Positions 11,706 through 24,330 of a stretch of 64,000 nucleotides of DNA are shown here, in pieces (position 1 is the first letter of the stretch; each line of letters starts with the position of its first letter). Below the pieces are notes generated by a model. The model ran no database searches and was not told where the DNA came from. It saw nothing but the letters and a program-made list of their open reading frames with translations. A program made the translations under genes and the position numbers. Source of the stretch: Gymnorhina tibicen (taxonomy: Eukaryota; Chordata; Aves; Passeriformes; Artamidae); assembly GCA_013399875.1 (NCBI GenBank), contig VXAZ01003890.1:372001-436000 (forward strand), written 5' to 3'.

Positions 11706-13714
11706 TACTCCAAAGCTCCTAACCTTTGGTGTGTAGCAGGAATTACATCTTTTAGCAAGTTTATTGCAAACAGCCCAGCTGCTGTGTCGGGCAGTCCTTT
11801 TGTTATACCCATTCTTTAGCACTGTTGAGTGTATGCAAGTCTATTACTAAGTTCCCTCTCCTTGCTTGCAGCTCAGTTCCATTCAGCCTTCATCCAGAAA
11901 TGCAGTTTCTTTTATTCTTTGCTCTCAGGATATGCAGTCATTTTAATGTCAAAGAAGCTTATAGATAAACATACATATTCATATATTTGGCTGGATTAAG
12001 CATTATTCTGGCACTAAATACAAGATGCTAAGTCAAAGGATTTGAGCCTGCTGTGGTTTGTATTAGTTTTTCTTGAGGGTAATTTCACAGCTCCATACAT
12101 GTAAGAGGAAGTAGACATAGATAAACAGTATTTGACCGCAGAAAAATGTGAAGTTGAGCTTTCAACTGACTTGTTATTTTAAATTAGACTTCAGTGATGC
12201 CTGCCCTGGAATACTCCAGGTACTTTACATTGTTTTAGATTTCAAAGTGCAATCCATTCCCTAACAGATGATACTGTATCCAGAGCGGAAAACTGTGTCA
12301 GACATCCCGCCAAAGACACAGGAGCACATGCCATTTTGTATGGCCTCCTTTTGTGGTGTGACATCATCTGATAACTCTTAATCTCCCCTGGTAACAAGAC
12401 CTACGTCAGGTACTAAGCTCCTGTATTTAATTTATAATCAATCATTCACTTCACAGAACAGCTTTTACTGACAAGTAATTCATTACTTTATTGGATCAGC
12501 CACTAGTCTGTCTGACAACATTTGGGACAGAATCATATCTTGAAGTAGAGAAGCACAGCTAAAACTGCTTCCAACTTGGTTTTGACTTAACCTTTCCCCT
12601 AGTCTAGTCTGCTTTCCTCAGCTATGATTCTTGAAACACCCAAAGCTGCAACTGAAGTGAGCAGATGAAATCCTGGCTTCCAGCTGCCAAGCTCTTACTG
12701 ACCTCAGTTACAAAAAAAAGGATTTTACCTACTGGCAGTCGTTCAGCACCTTTGAAAATCAGTGATTTAACAGCTGGCCAAAGGTCAGACCAGAAATCAA
12801 TGCCAGAGAAAGGACTAGACCTCTGTAGGGTCCCAGTGTGGCCCTGGAAGCACAAGGTGCTTTCTTGCCATGTACCATGTCACAGCTTTTTCTGTCATTT
12901 CTACACCTTTTTTCCCTAGTACATGTTGGACTGGGGAAGAAGCCTGACAATATCCTGATTAAGTTGCAAACATGCATCAGCTCCTTTACCCTGCAGTACA
13001 AGGGAATTTAAACATTCTGAGAAGAAAAATGTCTCCAGGCAGAGGCAGAAAAAAAAGAGTAAGTTTTCAGAAACTCCAGCTGTAAAAGAAAAGTGAAAAA
13101 CACAAGCTCTTACGAGTATGAAAGGTTCAAGAGGGTAGGAGCACCGATGCCTTGAGATTTAAAGAAGGGCTGTGTTGGCTTAATAGAAACTTACCACAGC
13201 TTTTTTCCTACTTTGAGAGTGGGGAGCATTACCTATAAAAGGAAAGGAAGGAGAAGTCTGGGTGCTTTGAAGGCTGTTAAGTGTGCTTACCTGCTGGGGA
13301 AAGAGGGAAAAGGGAGAGCCAGCTCATGAGAGTTGTCAGTGCATCTGAAAGTGAACTGCTGTTGGCTCTGGGAGGCCAGCAAGATTTTCTTGATCTAGTT
13401 TAACAAGTCATTTTGCTAATCCAAAGGTTACATCCTTGTTTTTTTGGCAAGTATTAGGCTGCAGAAACTGTTCCTTGGGTTTTGGGGAGAAGGTTTTTAA
13501 TGCGGTAGCACAGAGAACAGATCTTTGATTAGCAGGATGAAAAAGATGGAAAGCTGTAGAGAAAACATGCCTGATTCAGATCCTGTTCCTATCAGTATAA
13601 GCACTGGTTTAGTTCAGATTAACACTGGCATGAACAGATTCAGTCTTGATATTTTTCACTACGTTCTGTCTATCAAGTGTTTGTGCTACCTCTCTCCTCA
13701 CTGAGCACCCAAAC
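11706..13714. other. Unique non-coding DNA
   Basis: No gene, RNA or repeat recognised. Opposed short frames at 12.6-13.0 kb have no protein-like features. Confidence 0.5.
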
Positions 13715-13742
13715 TGTCTCGGGGTGACTTTATGCTGTTGTA
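13715..13742 (+). mobile_element. ERV LTR 5' tip
   Basis: The first 26 bases (beginning tgtctcggggtgacttta) match the 5' end of the LTRs at 32800 and 48883 with a single substitution (ctcgggg versus cttgggg). Similarity ends after 'gctgttgta'. It is either a truncated insertion or the start of a different LTR subfamily whose remainder I cannot recognise. Confidence 0.6.
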
Positions 13743-15800
13743 ACCACACAAACAAAACTGCAGTTCATACTTGCATTTGAGCACTCAATGTCCAAAGCCA
13801 TCTTGAAGCATTGTGGTGCCTTTTAGGACTTTTGTCCTCTGAGAAACTGTTGGGTGATGAAATTCCCCGCTACCTTCCATGAAAAAAGTATATGGTAGGA
13901 GTATAGCAGGTTGGTATCCAAGGTGCTCCAACATAAGGACTACTGGAAGGATTGCAGGAAGATTTAATGTACTATGTCATCCATCCTTCATCACTTCAAA
14001 CCCTACAGTAGTGAAATATGATAAAAAGTGAGCTCCTAAAAACTGCACTCCTATAAACTTTATGCTTTGAACCCAAGTCCCCTCAGATAAACATCATATT
14101 CTGCAGCCCCCACTTGTGCTGTGGGATTCCTCCTGTGGACATCTGAGGCACATGTGGAATCAGAAAAATGTGACTGTGATTAGGACTTGAGCTACCACCA
14201 CTATACAGATATGAACTGGCCCATCAGAGAGACATCATGATGCCTTCTCTGTTTCCGTGACCCTGAAGACTGATGCTACCTTAGCATAAATAGAAAATAA
14301 TGAATTCTGTAATGTCTACTTATAGATTTGTAACTCCTGAAACAGAAACCAGGTCTTGTTCTCTCCTGACAAGCTGGATACATGCAGGTTACCTGTGCTT
14401 TGAGTCTATATTTAGTCATGATTTAATTCACACATGGTGAGAAGGAATTTTTGGCATTTGCTGTGTGGGTTGGCAGACTGTCAAGTAACTCTAGAATTCA
14501 CTGAGTCTAGAAGAGGCTCTGTGCTGACCTGCCACAAGTAAATGATGTTGTTTTCCTTAATCAGTCCACCAGAGCTGGCATCTTGAGTATCCTTCATCTA
14601 ATTTTCTTGCATGCTGGAATCTGACAAATATAATAATGGTGTTTTTCACTCGTTGGCAATAGTGTTTTTCTTTCAATAGTATTAAAATTCCCCTCAAATG
14701 CCAAACTTCTTTGTAAAAATGTTCACGTATCAGTTTTAGTAATATAACTAAATATTTAATTACAGCTATCTATCTCCCAGGGGTTTTGTGAAGCTTGTTT
14801 AATTGAGGTTTGAACTGTCATTATTTGTGAGATGAGATTATCTATCATTCATGAGCTTTTAACTGAATACCAGTTTGTTTGGAAGAGAGAATGCTGGCAA
14901 ATCCTGAAAGTTTCATGATTTTCAACACAAATAATTATTCCTCCAAATATTCACTCTGTATATTTTGTTGTTTATTACTTGCTGTTCATTATCCACAGTT
15001 TGTCATTTTTTATATTCCTATCTAAAAAACTCAGTCACCCAGTCAGGTACCAGAAGTAACAGTATGTGACTTCTATGACCATTCACCCACCATAAGTAAC
15101 ATATACAAGAATTTGCACAATCAAAGCAAACAGAGCATGAATAATGTGCAGAAAAAATTTGTTTGCATGAGCTCTTCTATGAGTATTTATGAACTAGAAA
15201 CACATTTGTAGAAATTAGGATCAGAGCGTAAGGAGAAAAACAGAGCCCAATTTGCTGGAATTCAATTTCTACCCATAGTTTATTACTATGCTGGAGTTAC
15301 AGATCGGTAAACTCTAAGTTCAGGTGAGTCACACAGAGTCCTGCAGCAGATCAGTGGGACCAGGAGGGAAATGGCAATGTGGTGACTCTTCAACCCTGCA
15401 TGGCAGTGCCTTCCCTGCCTCCCAGCAGGCTGCTGTGCTGTGACCCCTGCTAGGCTGAATTGCAGATGTGCAGTCGTCACCAACCTGCCATTAGATTCAC
15501 CTACATTCTGCACTAACAGTTTCCTCTGAGTTTCCCATCACAGCGTGGGAGATGCTCCTTGTGCACCAAAGGCAGGATGACTGTGGGAGGTATCCATGCT
15601 ATAGACTGCAGGAACTCCAAATCTGTCTCAGGTTTAAGAAAGCCTTGTGGCTCAAATACCATCTGTGTTTCCAGCTAGCAGAGGTCCAGGCTGTTGTAAA
15701 ATACCCACTAATTCATCCAACATGTCTGTCATAATTTCCCAGAGCGCCCAAATGGGTGGATGTGAAAGTGGAGTTTCCCTCACTGACTTTTTTTCCATGT
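13743..15800. other. Non-coding DNA
   Basis: AT-rich sequence with no recognised gene. The first few hundred bases might be the body of a diverged LTR continuing from the tip at 13715, but I could not find a convincing 3' LTR end. Confidence 0.4.
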
Positions 15801-16609
15801 TGTCAGGGTTTAGCCCCAGCTGGCAACTAGATACTGGGCAGTACCTTGCTCACTCCCCTCCACCTGTGGTGGGATTGGGAGGAGAATAGGTGTGGGAACA
15901 GACAGCTGGTCTGAAGGTCTCACAGACTTTAACCTTGACACAATCAGTTTGTATCCCTGAGAACAGCAATATTGACAGAAGCAAGAAGCAAAAACAACAG
16001 AAAAGGAATTAGCACCTGCAGAAGGGAGGACAGTGGCTGATAAGTAGCAAGAATGTGTGTTAGTTATAGGCAACAAGTTATAAAGCTTGTTTACATTGCT
16101 TTGTAGACAAGCTAATAGCCAATGAATATGCCACGCAAATGCTAAGAAACTGTACAAGAATAACTGTATAGAAATAAAGAAAACTTTTCTTTTCTTGTAG
16201 CTGTTGATGTGTGTGTTTGTGTGTCGTGCCTGTCTTAACAGCGACAAATTGGAAAAAAAAGACAAAACTCATGGGTTGAGATAAGAACAGTTTAATAATT
16301 GAAATAAAGGAAGAAAAAGAAGAAGAAAGAGAGAGAGGAATAAAACCCGAGAGAAAAAAGTGATGCACAATAAATATCCCTTTGGCCAGTTCAGGTCACC
16401 TGTCCTGGCCTTGCTCTCTCTGGGCTGCTTGTGCACCTGCTCCCTAGCAGGGTGTGAGACACTGCAAAGTCCTTGATTTGGAATGGAACTACTGAGCTAC
16501 AACCAAAACATCAGTTTGTTATCAACATTATTCTTATACTAAATCCAAAACACAGCACTGTACCACATACTAGCAGCATTACTAATTCTTGCCCAGTGAA
16601 ATGAGAACA
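15801..16609 (-). mobile_element. ERVL-like solo LTR, interrupted by a second LTR
   Basis: The outer element begins with TG at 15801 (tgtcagggtttagcccc) and ends with CA at 16609, read on the plus strand. Its minus-strand reading follows the avian ERVL-type LTR pattern. Blocks corresponding to 'tgttatcaacattatt', 'atccaaaacacagc', 'aatatccctttggccag' and the region around the polyadenylation signal (minus-strand attaaa) and 'aactcatgggttgagataag' are all present. Removing the inner LTR at 15891-16246 leaves about 450 bp that read continuously. I see no clear target-site duplication around the outer element, and no internal retroviral genes flank it, so it is an old solo LTR. The same family recurs in plus orientation at 32737-33981. 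The class label is from memory of avian LTRs. Confidence 0.8.
15891..16246 (+). mobile_element. ERVK-like solo LTR nested in the ERVL-like LTR
   Basis: A compact 356-bp LTR starts TGTGGGAACA and ends GCGACA. It contains a TATA-like box (ttataaa, 16078-16084) and a polyadenylation signal AATAAA at 16173-16178, about 70 bp before the 3' end, all in plus orientation. It is flanked by AATAGG (15885-15890) and AATTGG (16247-16252). This is a 6-bp target duplication with one mismatch, the length typical of ERVK-class integration. The host LTR family normally reads 'gagaattgg' here, so the left copy has mutated. No internal gag, pol or env remains, so this is a solo LTR left by LTR-LTR recombination. 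Confidence 0.85.
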
Positions 16610-16814
16610 GTTGACCCAATGTGGGGGTTTTTTTGAAATATATACAAAAGTACAGCTTTTGCACTTACAGATTTCCTATGCATTTTTACATAGCCAGAGG
16701 ATCACGGGGGAATAAAGCTGCTCTGTATTATTTCCTAGTGGAAAAGGCATCTTCTTACCCACAAAACGAGCAGGGACTTAGATTAAAGGCAGACAAGAGC
16801 CTGAGAGCATAAGC
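16610..16814. other. Non-coding DNA right of the nested LTRs
   Basis: Short unique stretch containing part of a 63-codon chance frame. Nothing recognised. Confidence 0.4.
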
Positions 16815-17060
16815 AATGAATTAAAATCCCCTTTTGTCTTTCATCTGGCAATAAAATCCTGCCTCGTGTTTAAATACGCAAATGCTGCATATTTAAAAGC
16901 AAAGATTGTATGTGTTACACCGACCAGCTGCATAAATCCTAGTGGCCTTGGAAAATTAATGTTTTGTTTTAAGCAAAGCTGAAGTTACTCATGTTATTTC
17001 ACTCTATCAATAGCGAGTACATTAACATTATCTAGTGTCTGCAAGCACACTATTAATTTA
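16815..17060. promoter_or_regulatory. Candidate conserved regulatory element
   Basis: Inferred only from composition. The AT-rich unique sequence has an octamer-like site (acgcaaatg), SOX-like CTTTG/CAAAG sites, homeodomain-type ATTAAT/ATTAAC cores and a rare CpG (aatagcgag). Conservation cannot be seen from one sequence. Confidence 0.2.
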
Positions 17061-18520
17061 CCTTGTACTGTCCCAATAGAGGGAAAAGAATTGTTCAAGG
17101 CAATGAGGCGTATCCACTTCCACTCCTTGGGACTCCTTACCTCCAAATAATCAATATTAATGTGGTGAAGGGAGGGCAGAGAGGAAGAGGATTCTCTGAC
17201 TGATTTACTAGCTAAAGCCATATCACAGTGGAATGAGAGTCTGAAGATTCTTTACTAGACTGAATAGACTAAATAATACTAGACTGAACCACTAAATGGT
17301 TTATCAAGGGTGGAGTCACTGTCACAGTGTCCACCCGAAGTCAGGATTAATATGACATTTGCTAGCCAGGAGGCTGACAAATATAACTTTCCATTTCCAA
17401 AATGATACTTTCTTGATTGTAGGAAAAAATCCAATATGTTCTTGAAAATACTTGTTCGCTCCAGTATCACCTTTTTTTTTCCCATTAAGGAAGATGTTTT
17501 CTTACAGAAAAGCAGGTTGTTTTCTCTGATGAGAACTTCTTTTCGCCTACAGGTCAGATTAACAGCACAACACACTGTTCTTAACAATATCTGAGGCAAC
17601 TCCCTGGCAAAGTACAATTGGCAAGAAGTGAAAAAATGAAATACTGGGAGGGGCAGAATATTTAAGAAACATGACCTGAATATTTCTTTTGAAATGATGG
17701 GAAAAGTAATTGCTATAGAATGACCTTTTGTCCTTTTGACCTTCAGCAAGCAAAAAGTTACTTTTAAAATTACATTATGGTAGAAAATGCTGTAATCTAT
17801 TCATAGGCTGAAGTCAGAGAGGGATGGCAGGCACACTGCAGCAATACTGAAACATTTGGTTCTGGCTGTCCACAATAACACATGCTTCCACTTGAAGATA
17901 TAGATAACAGTCACAAAAAAAGCTCAGCTAAAGGGAAAAAATATGACTCAAACAGTGTCAGAAAAAACAGTTTATTTTCTCCATTTTGCTAACAAGAGTA
18001 GAATACAGGTCTGAGTACTTCACTCCCCACTGTGAAATATGAAACACAGGTGCTTATCTTTCTTCCTTTCTTTACTAATTATTATATCAAATTAAGATTA
18101 AAAAATGCCTGAACTCATGCCTATACACACACACTTATATGGGAAAGCACCACTGAGTGATCATCAAACCTGCAGTTGGGGCTTTATAAAGAAGAGTGTC
18201 CCAAAGGTAGACCAGGCCAGTTGTTCTTATTGTCCCTTAAATACTGTGGCCCAGGGGATACTTGGAGTTCACAGGAAAAGTAACAAAGGGACACTTTCAG
18301 GTTGGAATTAGAACACAAAGCAACTTGTAGAATGATGACACAACTATGAAATGATGGGGGTGACAATCCAGACTATGCAGTGGTGACAATGGGGAGGGAT
18401 GAGGTGGTGTTGACCTTTTCTCTGTGCTCTGCTTTTCTCAGCGCTGGAGAGGATTCAACCCCTGAGACAGCTGACATTTATTGGGATGGTCTGCCGCAGT
18501 GACCTAAAGTGAAATATGTA
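17061..18520. other. Unique non-coding DNA
   Basis: No gene or repeat recognised. A 156-codon minus-strand frame (17279-17749) is overlapped by another minus frame and lacks protein-like features. Confidence 0.5.
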
Positions 18521-18800
18521 TCACAGAATCATAGAAAGGTTTGGGTTGGAAGGTACCTTAAACATAATCTTGTTCCAAACCCCTGCCATGGGCAGGGACA
18601 CCTTCCACTAGACCAGGCTGCTCCAAGCCCCATCCAGCCTGGCCTTGAACACTTCCAGGGATGGGGCATCCACAGCTTCTCTGGGCAAACTGTGCCAGGC
18701 CTTACCACCCTCACTGTAAAAAAATTTCTTCCTAATATCTAATCTAAACCTGGTTTCTTTCAGTTAAACTGAAACTTCCTCCTTGTCCTGTATCACCTTG
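18521..18800 (-). mobile_element. CR1 LINE 3' fragment
   Basis: Reverse complement of a CR1 3' end. The terminal octamer region (cacagaatcatagaaagg) is at 18521, then 'gttggaaggtacctt', 'ctgccatgggcagggaca', 'cttgaacacttccaggga' and 'cttcctaatatctaatct'. The copy covers the 3' UTR and the last codons of ORF2 only. The chance frames of 77 and 61 codons inside it are not genes. Confidence 0.95.
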
Positions 18801-19965
18801 GTTTAAGTATCTGCAGAGTGGATTTTTACATAACTTATCAACTTTCTTCAGATGTGTATTTTGGGATCAGAGGAACTGCACCCGAGGCTCAGTTCATTAC
18901 GCCACCTGTAGCCAATCACAATCTGTTAAGGTTTATCCTTTACTTCTTTTCACAGCCTGAAATGAGGACACTGTCCGCTGCAAAGTGTGTGCTGTGCTTT
19001 TTGTGTGTTGGTTAACACGACATGAATCTGCCTCTAAATGTATGGCAGGTTTATGCAGCCAAAATGTGAGGATTTAAAAAAGTGAATCAAGGGGCCATAA
19101 CTAAGAGTAATGGGATGATATTAAGTTAGACAAGTGGTACAGTGAGTGTCAAGAAATGCTCCTGGGCAGTGCAGGCACTTGGACTGTGGAGGATGCTCTT
19201 GAGGGATGGACACTACATAATGTGCACTTAACGATATCTAAAAGGCACAACACTGCACTCACTGGTGCCCAGACTAAATGATATTGCAGGGGTTTACTGC
19301 CCTTTATTCTAGGTACTAGGCTCTAAATCCTTGTTTAAAACCTATATAACCTGATTCTTTTCTGGGGTAACTTATCTGAAGTTCTCAAGGGTGAAAATGA
19401 GCCCTCACAAGCAGGAGAGAGTATTGCAGCACCTGGAGGCAACACTAAGAAACAACTGAGATTTTCGTAACAGATAAATTCAGTTTAGTTTGAGACAGAA
19501 AATAATTCCATTTCTCCCTAGTTTCATGGAAATTACACCCTAGAAAACTCCCCTGAAGGATATCCAGTTGCAAATACTCTGTAAACATAAAAAAATATCA
19601 TGTGCTTAGGGCTTATATCAAACTTTTCCCACCTGAGTCTAAGGATAAAGAAAACAGGAAAGGTGGAAATCTCAATGAATCTATCTTAAATTAAACACGT
19701 ACTAAAGATATGTGATTTTAGTATGTTTGTTTGGAGAAGAATATCTGTTTACAACAGCTGCTGGAAGCAGCTTTTTATTTCTTTATATATTCCTATCACT
19801 TTTAATTGTTTCAGTCCTTAGAAAAAATTGACTGTATTTTCAAATATGCCTTGCACTTATACTGAGGAGAATGCAGCCTTAATTGTCAAAGATTGTCTGA
19901 GACTGATGGGTACACCCAGTCTATGTTTAAGAACTCACATCTTCAGCGCTCACCAGGTGAATGAC
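18801..19965. other. Unique non-coding DNA
   Basis: No gene, RNA or repeat recognised. Confidence 0.5.
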
Positions 19966-20107
19966 CCTGAGATTTGCTCAGTTGGTCAGAGCACGGTGTT
20001 CATAACACCAAGGTTTGTGGATTTAATCCTCCTATGGACTGTTCATTTAAGAGCTGGACTTGATGATCCTTGTGGGTCCCTTCCTACTCAGAATATCCTG
20101 TGATCTG
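19966..20107 (+). mobile_element. tRNA-Ile-derived SINE with CR1 tail (TguSINE1-like)
   Basis: The left half (to about 20043) is a decayed tRNA-Ile. It has the D-arm/A-box 'gctcagttggtcagagc', an anticodon stem-loop 'cggtgttcataacacc' whose loop now reads CAT where AAT is expected, and a B-box region close to 'ggtttgtggatttaatcc' (consensus GGTTCGATCC). The right half (to 20107) is a CR1 3' end: 'gagctggacttgatgatcc', 'gtgggtcccttcc', then 'cagaatatcctgtgat'. A tRNA-Ile head joined to a CR1 tail is the architecture of TguSINE1, described from passerines. Such SINEs are transcribed by RNA polymerase III and moved by CR1 reverse transcriptase. It is not a functional tRNA gene. Confidence 0.85.
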
Positions 20108-23100
20108 GAGTGGGGGAGAAGGGTCAGCGTTGCTTGGAAACAAACCGGAAAAAGCATAAGAGTTAGTTAAATAGAGGTGACTCACTAAAGAGTTAGAATG
20201 CTTTCTCCCAAGATACCAATATTCTGGTTTTTAGTCCTGCTTTCTTGGGAGTTCTGAAGACGACATCAGCCAATATGTAATTTTGTTTTCATGTTCCTGT
20301 TTGGAAACACAAAACCAAGACAAGAATAGCAACCTATTCATTACCTTTCCATCCTGAGAGGAGGTTCTGAAATCCTTAGTGAAAATCACATGAGATTTCC
20401 AGGGACATTTTGTATCTTTGGAACACTCAGGGATTCCAGAGATGCTCCTAAAAGATGTGTGATACTTGATGAAGTGCACTGAAATGATGTGTGAAGATAA
20501 CTACGGGCACTGGTTTCTCAGTTCTGCTAAAGTCAATAGCAACAGGATCAAGTTCTACCCAAATAGCAACAATTTCTCGTTAGTATAGTATTGTGAATCT
20601 TACTTGGCCAGTACTGAGAATAATCTTCTTTTACCTTTGCATGAACAGTAATTTGAGATGTACTAGAATGTACTTAGCATAAACATGGAAGACAGGACAA
20701 AAAAAAGAGATGGTTTGGTTGCCCTGCTTGAAGGAAACATCCAAACGTGAGATGATGTGCATGCTTTGGACCTAACCAAGAACGACCCTACGCTCCTCTC
20801 CTGAACATGAACTGCAGCACCTCCCTACAGAGCTGGTGCTGTGACTGCATCTCCAGCTCTACAATTCAACTTTGCTCTTCCACGTTCTGCTCTTGGAGAT
20901 TTTAGCATAGCCTTTTCTCTAAAAGAGCTGGTACTAAATTAATAACTTGACTACAGCACAGCAGAGTACAGGAGAGACTTCTTCAGCAGGAGCACAAGAA
21001 AGGAGGATCCCATAATCTTCCCACTCCCATCCTGCATTTGCAAGGCCAAAAGAGAAGCTGAAGCAAATAACCCTCTGCCCTTAGTGCAGCATCTACTGTC
21101 TCATTAGCCCAAGCATGTTCCATCCCTCTTCTTTAAGTACAGATCTGCACTCTCAACCTCCTCGCTCTTTCTTACCTCCTATTCACATTTATTATTGATA
21201 TCACCTATCAATAATGCCTTCTGCTGCTTCAAGAACTTGGCCTGTCTGTCAGATCCAAACTTTCAAGTGCTCTTTGCTTCACCTCATTATATTTTTAATG
21301 ACCTATGCATTTTTCTTTCTTTTCCATCCTGTGCCTGTCCCCTTCCTCGCAAAGTGTGAGAGAGAAAGGTGTTGGCTGAGTAAGTGGCAAAGGAAACCAT
21401 GTTGGTGCTTTAAGCAGTTGCTCCCACACTGCCCCTCAGCTTACTAACCAGTTTAGCAGCCTCTGAAAAGGTAGCAAATGCCCTTGTTTAAAACTCTATT
21501 CAAGCATGGATGCTTGCTCAGAACCACCACACAAGAGAGAGTAAAACCTACTTATTTCCTGCAATTTTACTGCAAATAGCTGTGCTTGATCTTTGAAAAG
21601 ACAGTTCTCTTCTTCAGGTTTCCCAGCTTTATAAATTGCAATCTTCAGCCTGTTTTATCTTCTTTTTGTTTTCAAAACCAGCTTACTTTATAATGGCTAA
21701 GGTAACAACATCCTGTTACTCAGAAGACACAGCACCAATAGAGCAGTTATACCTGAGAACAGGATTACAGCACTGAACCAGAGAGAATGCTAATAGAGAC
21801 AGGATTAGTAAATTACTCTAATAGCCAATTTGGCAGCCTTGTATAACTGAAGAACCTGATCACAAAGGATTTGCCAATGATATCAGAATAACACCAGCAT
21901 ACATATTTTCAGGCCGTAGCGGAAGTTACTTGGCCCTTAAACTTTTAACAGCTCTGTCCTGACTCCAGTCTAATACAGCATTCTGTCTCTTGTTGCCATT
22001 TCCGCTGTCTGCTGGCTCTGTGAGTCTGTTTGGGTCAAAAGACGCATGTGTTATGTTTCCAGAAACCAAATCAACCAATTATGTCATTTCCCATTATTAT
22101 AGTTATTTAATTGAAAAAGAGTAACAACAGAAAAAATGCAACAGGCAGACAAGATCCAACTTTCTTGCTGAGTGGAGTGAGCCTGCCATACTGCTTCTGC
22201 CCTTCTCAGCCTGCTCAGGGTCTTGGTGTGATGGTCAAACCTTCTAAGCTTTGTCAGTGTGGGGCCCATGGAAGGTAAAAATATTACAGTTACCTGCAGT
22301 CACTGGTTCTCCAAGCTGTACAAACAACACTGTGACTTCATCCACAAATGTGATTTTCAGAGTATTTATAGGACAGTCATAATGTGGTTTTAAGTGGGTG
22401 CAAGAATTAATTATACAGGGCAGAAGTCATAAGGAACAGGAGGGTGTTGTGAAGACACTGTGAGTATCTGAACAGAGGAGACAGAGAGTCAAGTGCTCTT
22501 ATGCTGCCTGAAAGACACGCATACATAATACAATTAAGCAGACATGCTTCAGCTGAGAAACAGTGCACTTTGCTGGCAGGGTATCAGCAACGTGTGCATC
22601 TTTCCACTGCACATCAAGGAGCAGTTCCAGTCTCAGTCAGAGACATGCAGGACGCTCAGGAACAGCTGAGCTCTCTGTGAGATCCCTCTTGTTGATTGTC
22701 CCCTCAGTGCAGTCTGTACCTGGATCTGGAAAGGAAACTGGTGAATACTGCAGTGCACACCATTTAATGGCTGCTGTACTGCAAAAGGATGGCTCTGCAT
22801 GCTGTCTACACCCTGGCCTACCACCAGACGCGTTTCTAGGATTCAGGAAGGTCAAGGTGTCCATTTTGCCATGGCAGAGCTGCCACAGAGCTGACCCCTT
22901 GTTAACCTCCAGTAAAGGGGCAGATAATTTACAGCCTGGTTTTAGTATCACAATTCCATGGCTCCAGGACACAGAATTATCCTGATCTCTTACTTGCACG
23001 GGTAAGGCACAGCATGAGTGTGACTCGAATTGGTGCCTCTGGGTGTATTATAGAATTTATAGATATGGGAACACAACATACAAGGATTTTTGTCTTATCA

Positions 23101-24243
23101 GATTGATGTCCTCTATGCTCATACCTTTGGAAGAGCTGTGATAATTGAGATAATCCTCATCCCTTAAAGCAGCTTTTTAAGCTGTGATTATTTTGGCAGC
23201 ACAGCTCAAGTTTTATCACTCACAGAATGCAGAGGAGGAAAAGGAAGAAACACTTCTTCTTTTTGTTCAGCTTTAACCCAAATAAGCCCAGACCACTGAA
23301 AAGAAGAAACTCCTCCCTGTACTCATCTCTCCTCTGATTACTGTGCAGGCATTCACACTTGCCAGAAAGTACCTCTAAAATTATTTTATCACTCTTACAT
23401 ACTCTGAATATTCTTAAAAACAAAAGGATTTCTAAAATGCACAGTCTTTTGCTCTGCGTAAGCAATGGTCTGTAGTTGTGAAGATCTAACTCCAGAGCAA
23501 GAGCAGAACATGGGAACTTCAAAACCAAATCCAGGACTTGGGTAAGTTTTCAGAACAATAAATTTTTTCCTAGCTTTCTTTTAGATAAATCATAATAACT
23601 GAGCTTCATCTTCCCGTATTGAGTCACCTTGCTAACAAAAATATATGTGGTATCTAAGACTTGCTACTTTCTTCGAATTTCTTATTTGCTATTTTAAAAT
23701 CTTTTCTGTCTGTGTTTACCGCTTTTGAGATGTATTCTCTGCCTGACAATGTGTGGGAATTCTGAGGATCTGACTCAAGGCTGCAAATTTACTTAGGCAC
23801 ACTTATGTCAGATCTTCCTGACTCCAGCCTCAAACTACTCCTCTCATCACTAAAATAAATGTTTATGTCACGTTCAATTCTGCCTACTCTGTGAGTACCA
23901 TTGAAGCACACCGTGGATTTCCAAAGTATCAATGAGGGACACGAATGTGGGACACAAATCCTACAGTTAAGGACTAAAATGACAAATTTAGGCACTATAA
24001 TAACCAGACATATTAGTAGGACTTACAGCCCTGATGTCAATGCCAGTGCACACTGAATTCAAGATCCAAAGCCAGTATTCACAAAAATCAATGATCCAGG
24101 CGAGGGTGTGTTGTAAATTATACCTTCTTTCTTGTAGTTCCTGAACTGTGGAGTACAGAACTCCTTGAGAAACCGTAAGTCAAACTGCAGGTTGTCCTGT
24201 GGCTTGCCCCTTCTTGGTATTCCACTTTATATGAAATTCTTAG
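20108..24243. other. Unique non-coding DNA
   Basis: No gene or repeat recognised across 4 kb. The 140-codon plus and 120-codon minus frames at 22.56-23.0 kb overlap each other in a locally GC-richer stretch and show no domain features. Confidence 0.5.
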
Positions 24244-24330
24244 TGGATGGAAACCCTGCCCATGGAAGTGGGATTGGAACTGGATGGTCCTTTAAGGTTC
24301 TTTCCAACCCAAACACTTCTATTATTCTTA
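24244..24330 (+). mobile_element. CR1 LINE 3' tip
   Basis: A CR1 3' UTR remnant in plus orientation: 'gaaaccctgcccatggaa', 'ttggaactggatggtccttt', 'ttctttccaacccaaac' and a degraded terminus 'ttctattattctta'. It is about 90 bp and non-coding. Confidence 0.85.

Noticed and set aside
17279..17749. 156-codon minus-strand frame
   Set aside because: No motifs, AT-rich, overlapped by another frame on the same strand; likely chance.
19966..20043. tRNA-Ile gene
   Set aside because: The anticodon and B-box are mutated and it is fused to a CR1 tail, so it is a SINE head.
22563..22999. 140- and 120-codon overlapping frames
   Set aside because: Opposite strands of the same locally GC-richer stretch, without recognisable protein features or splice signals.
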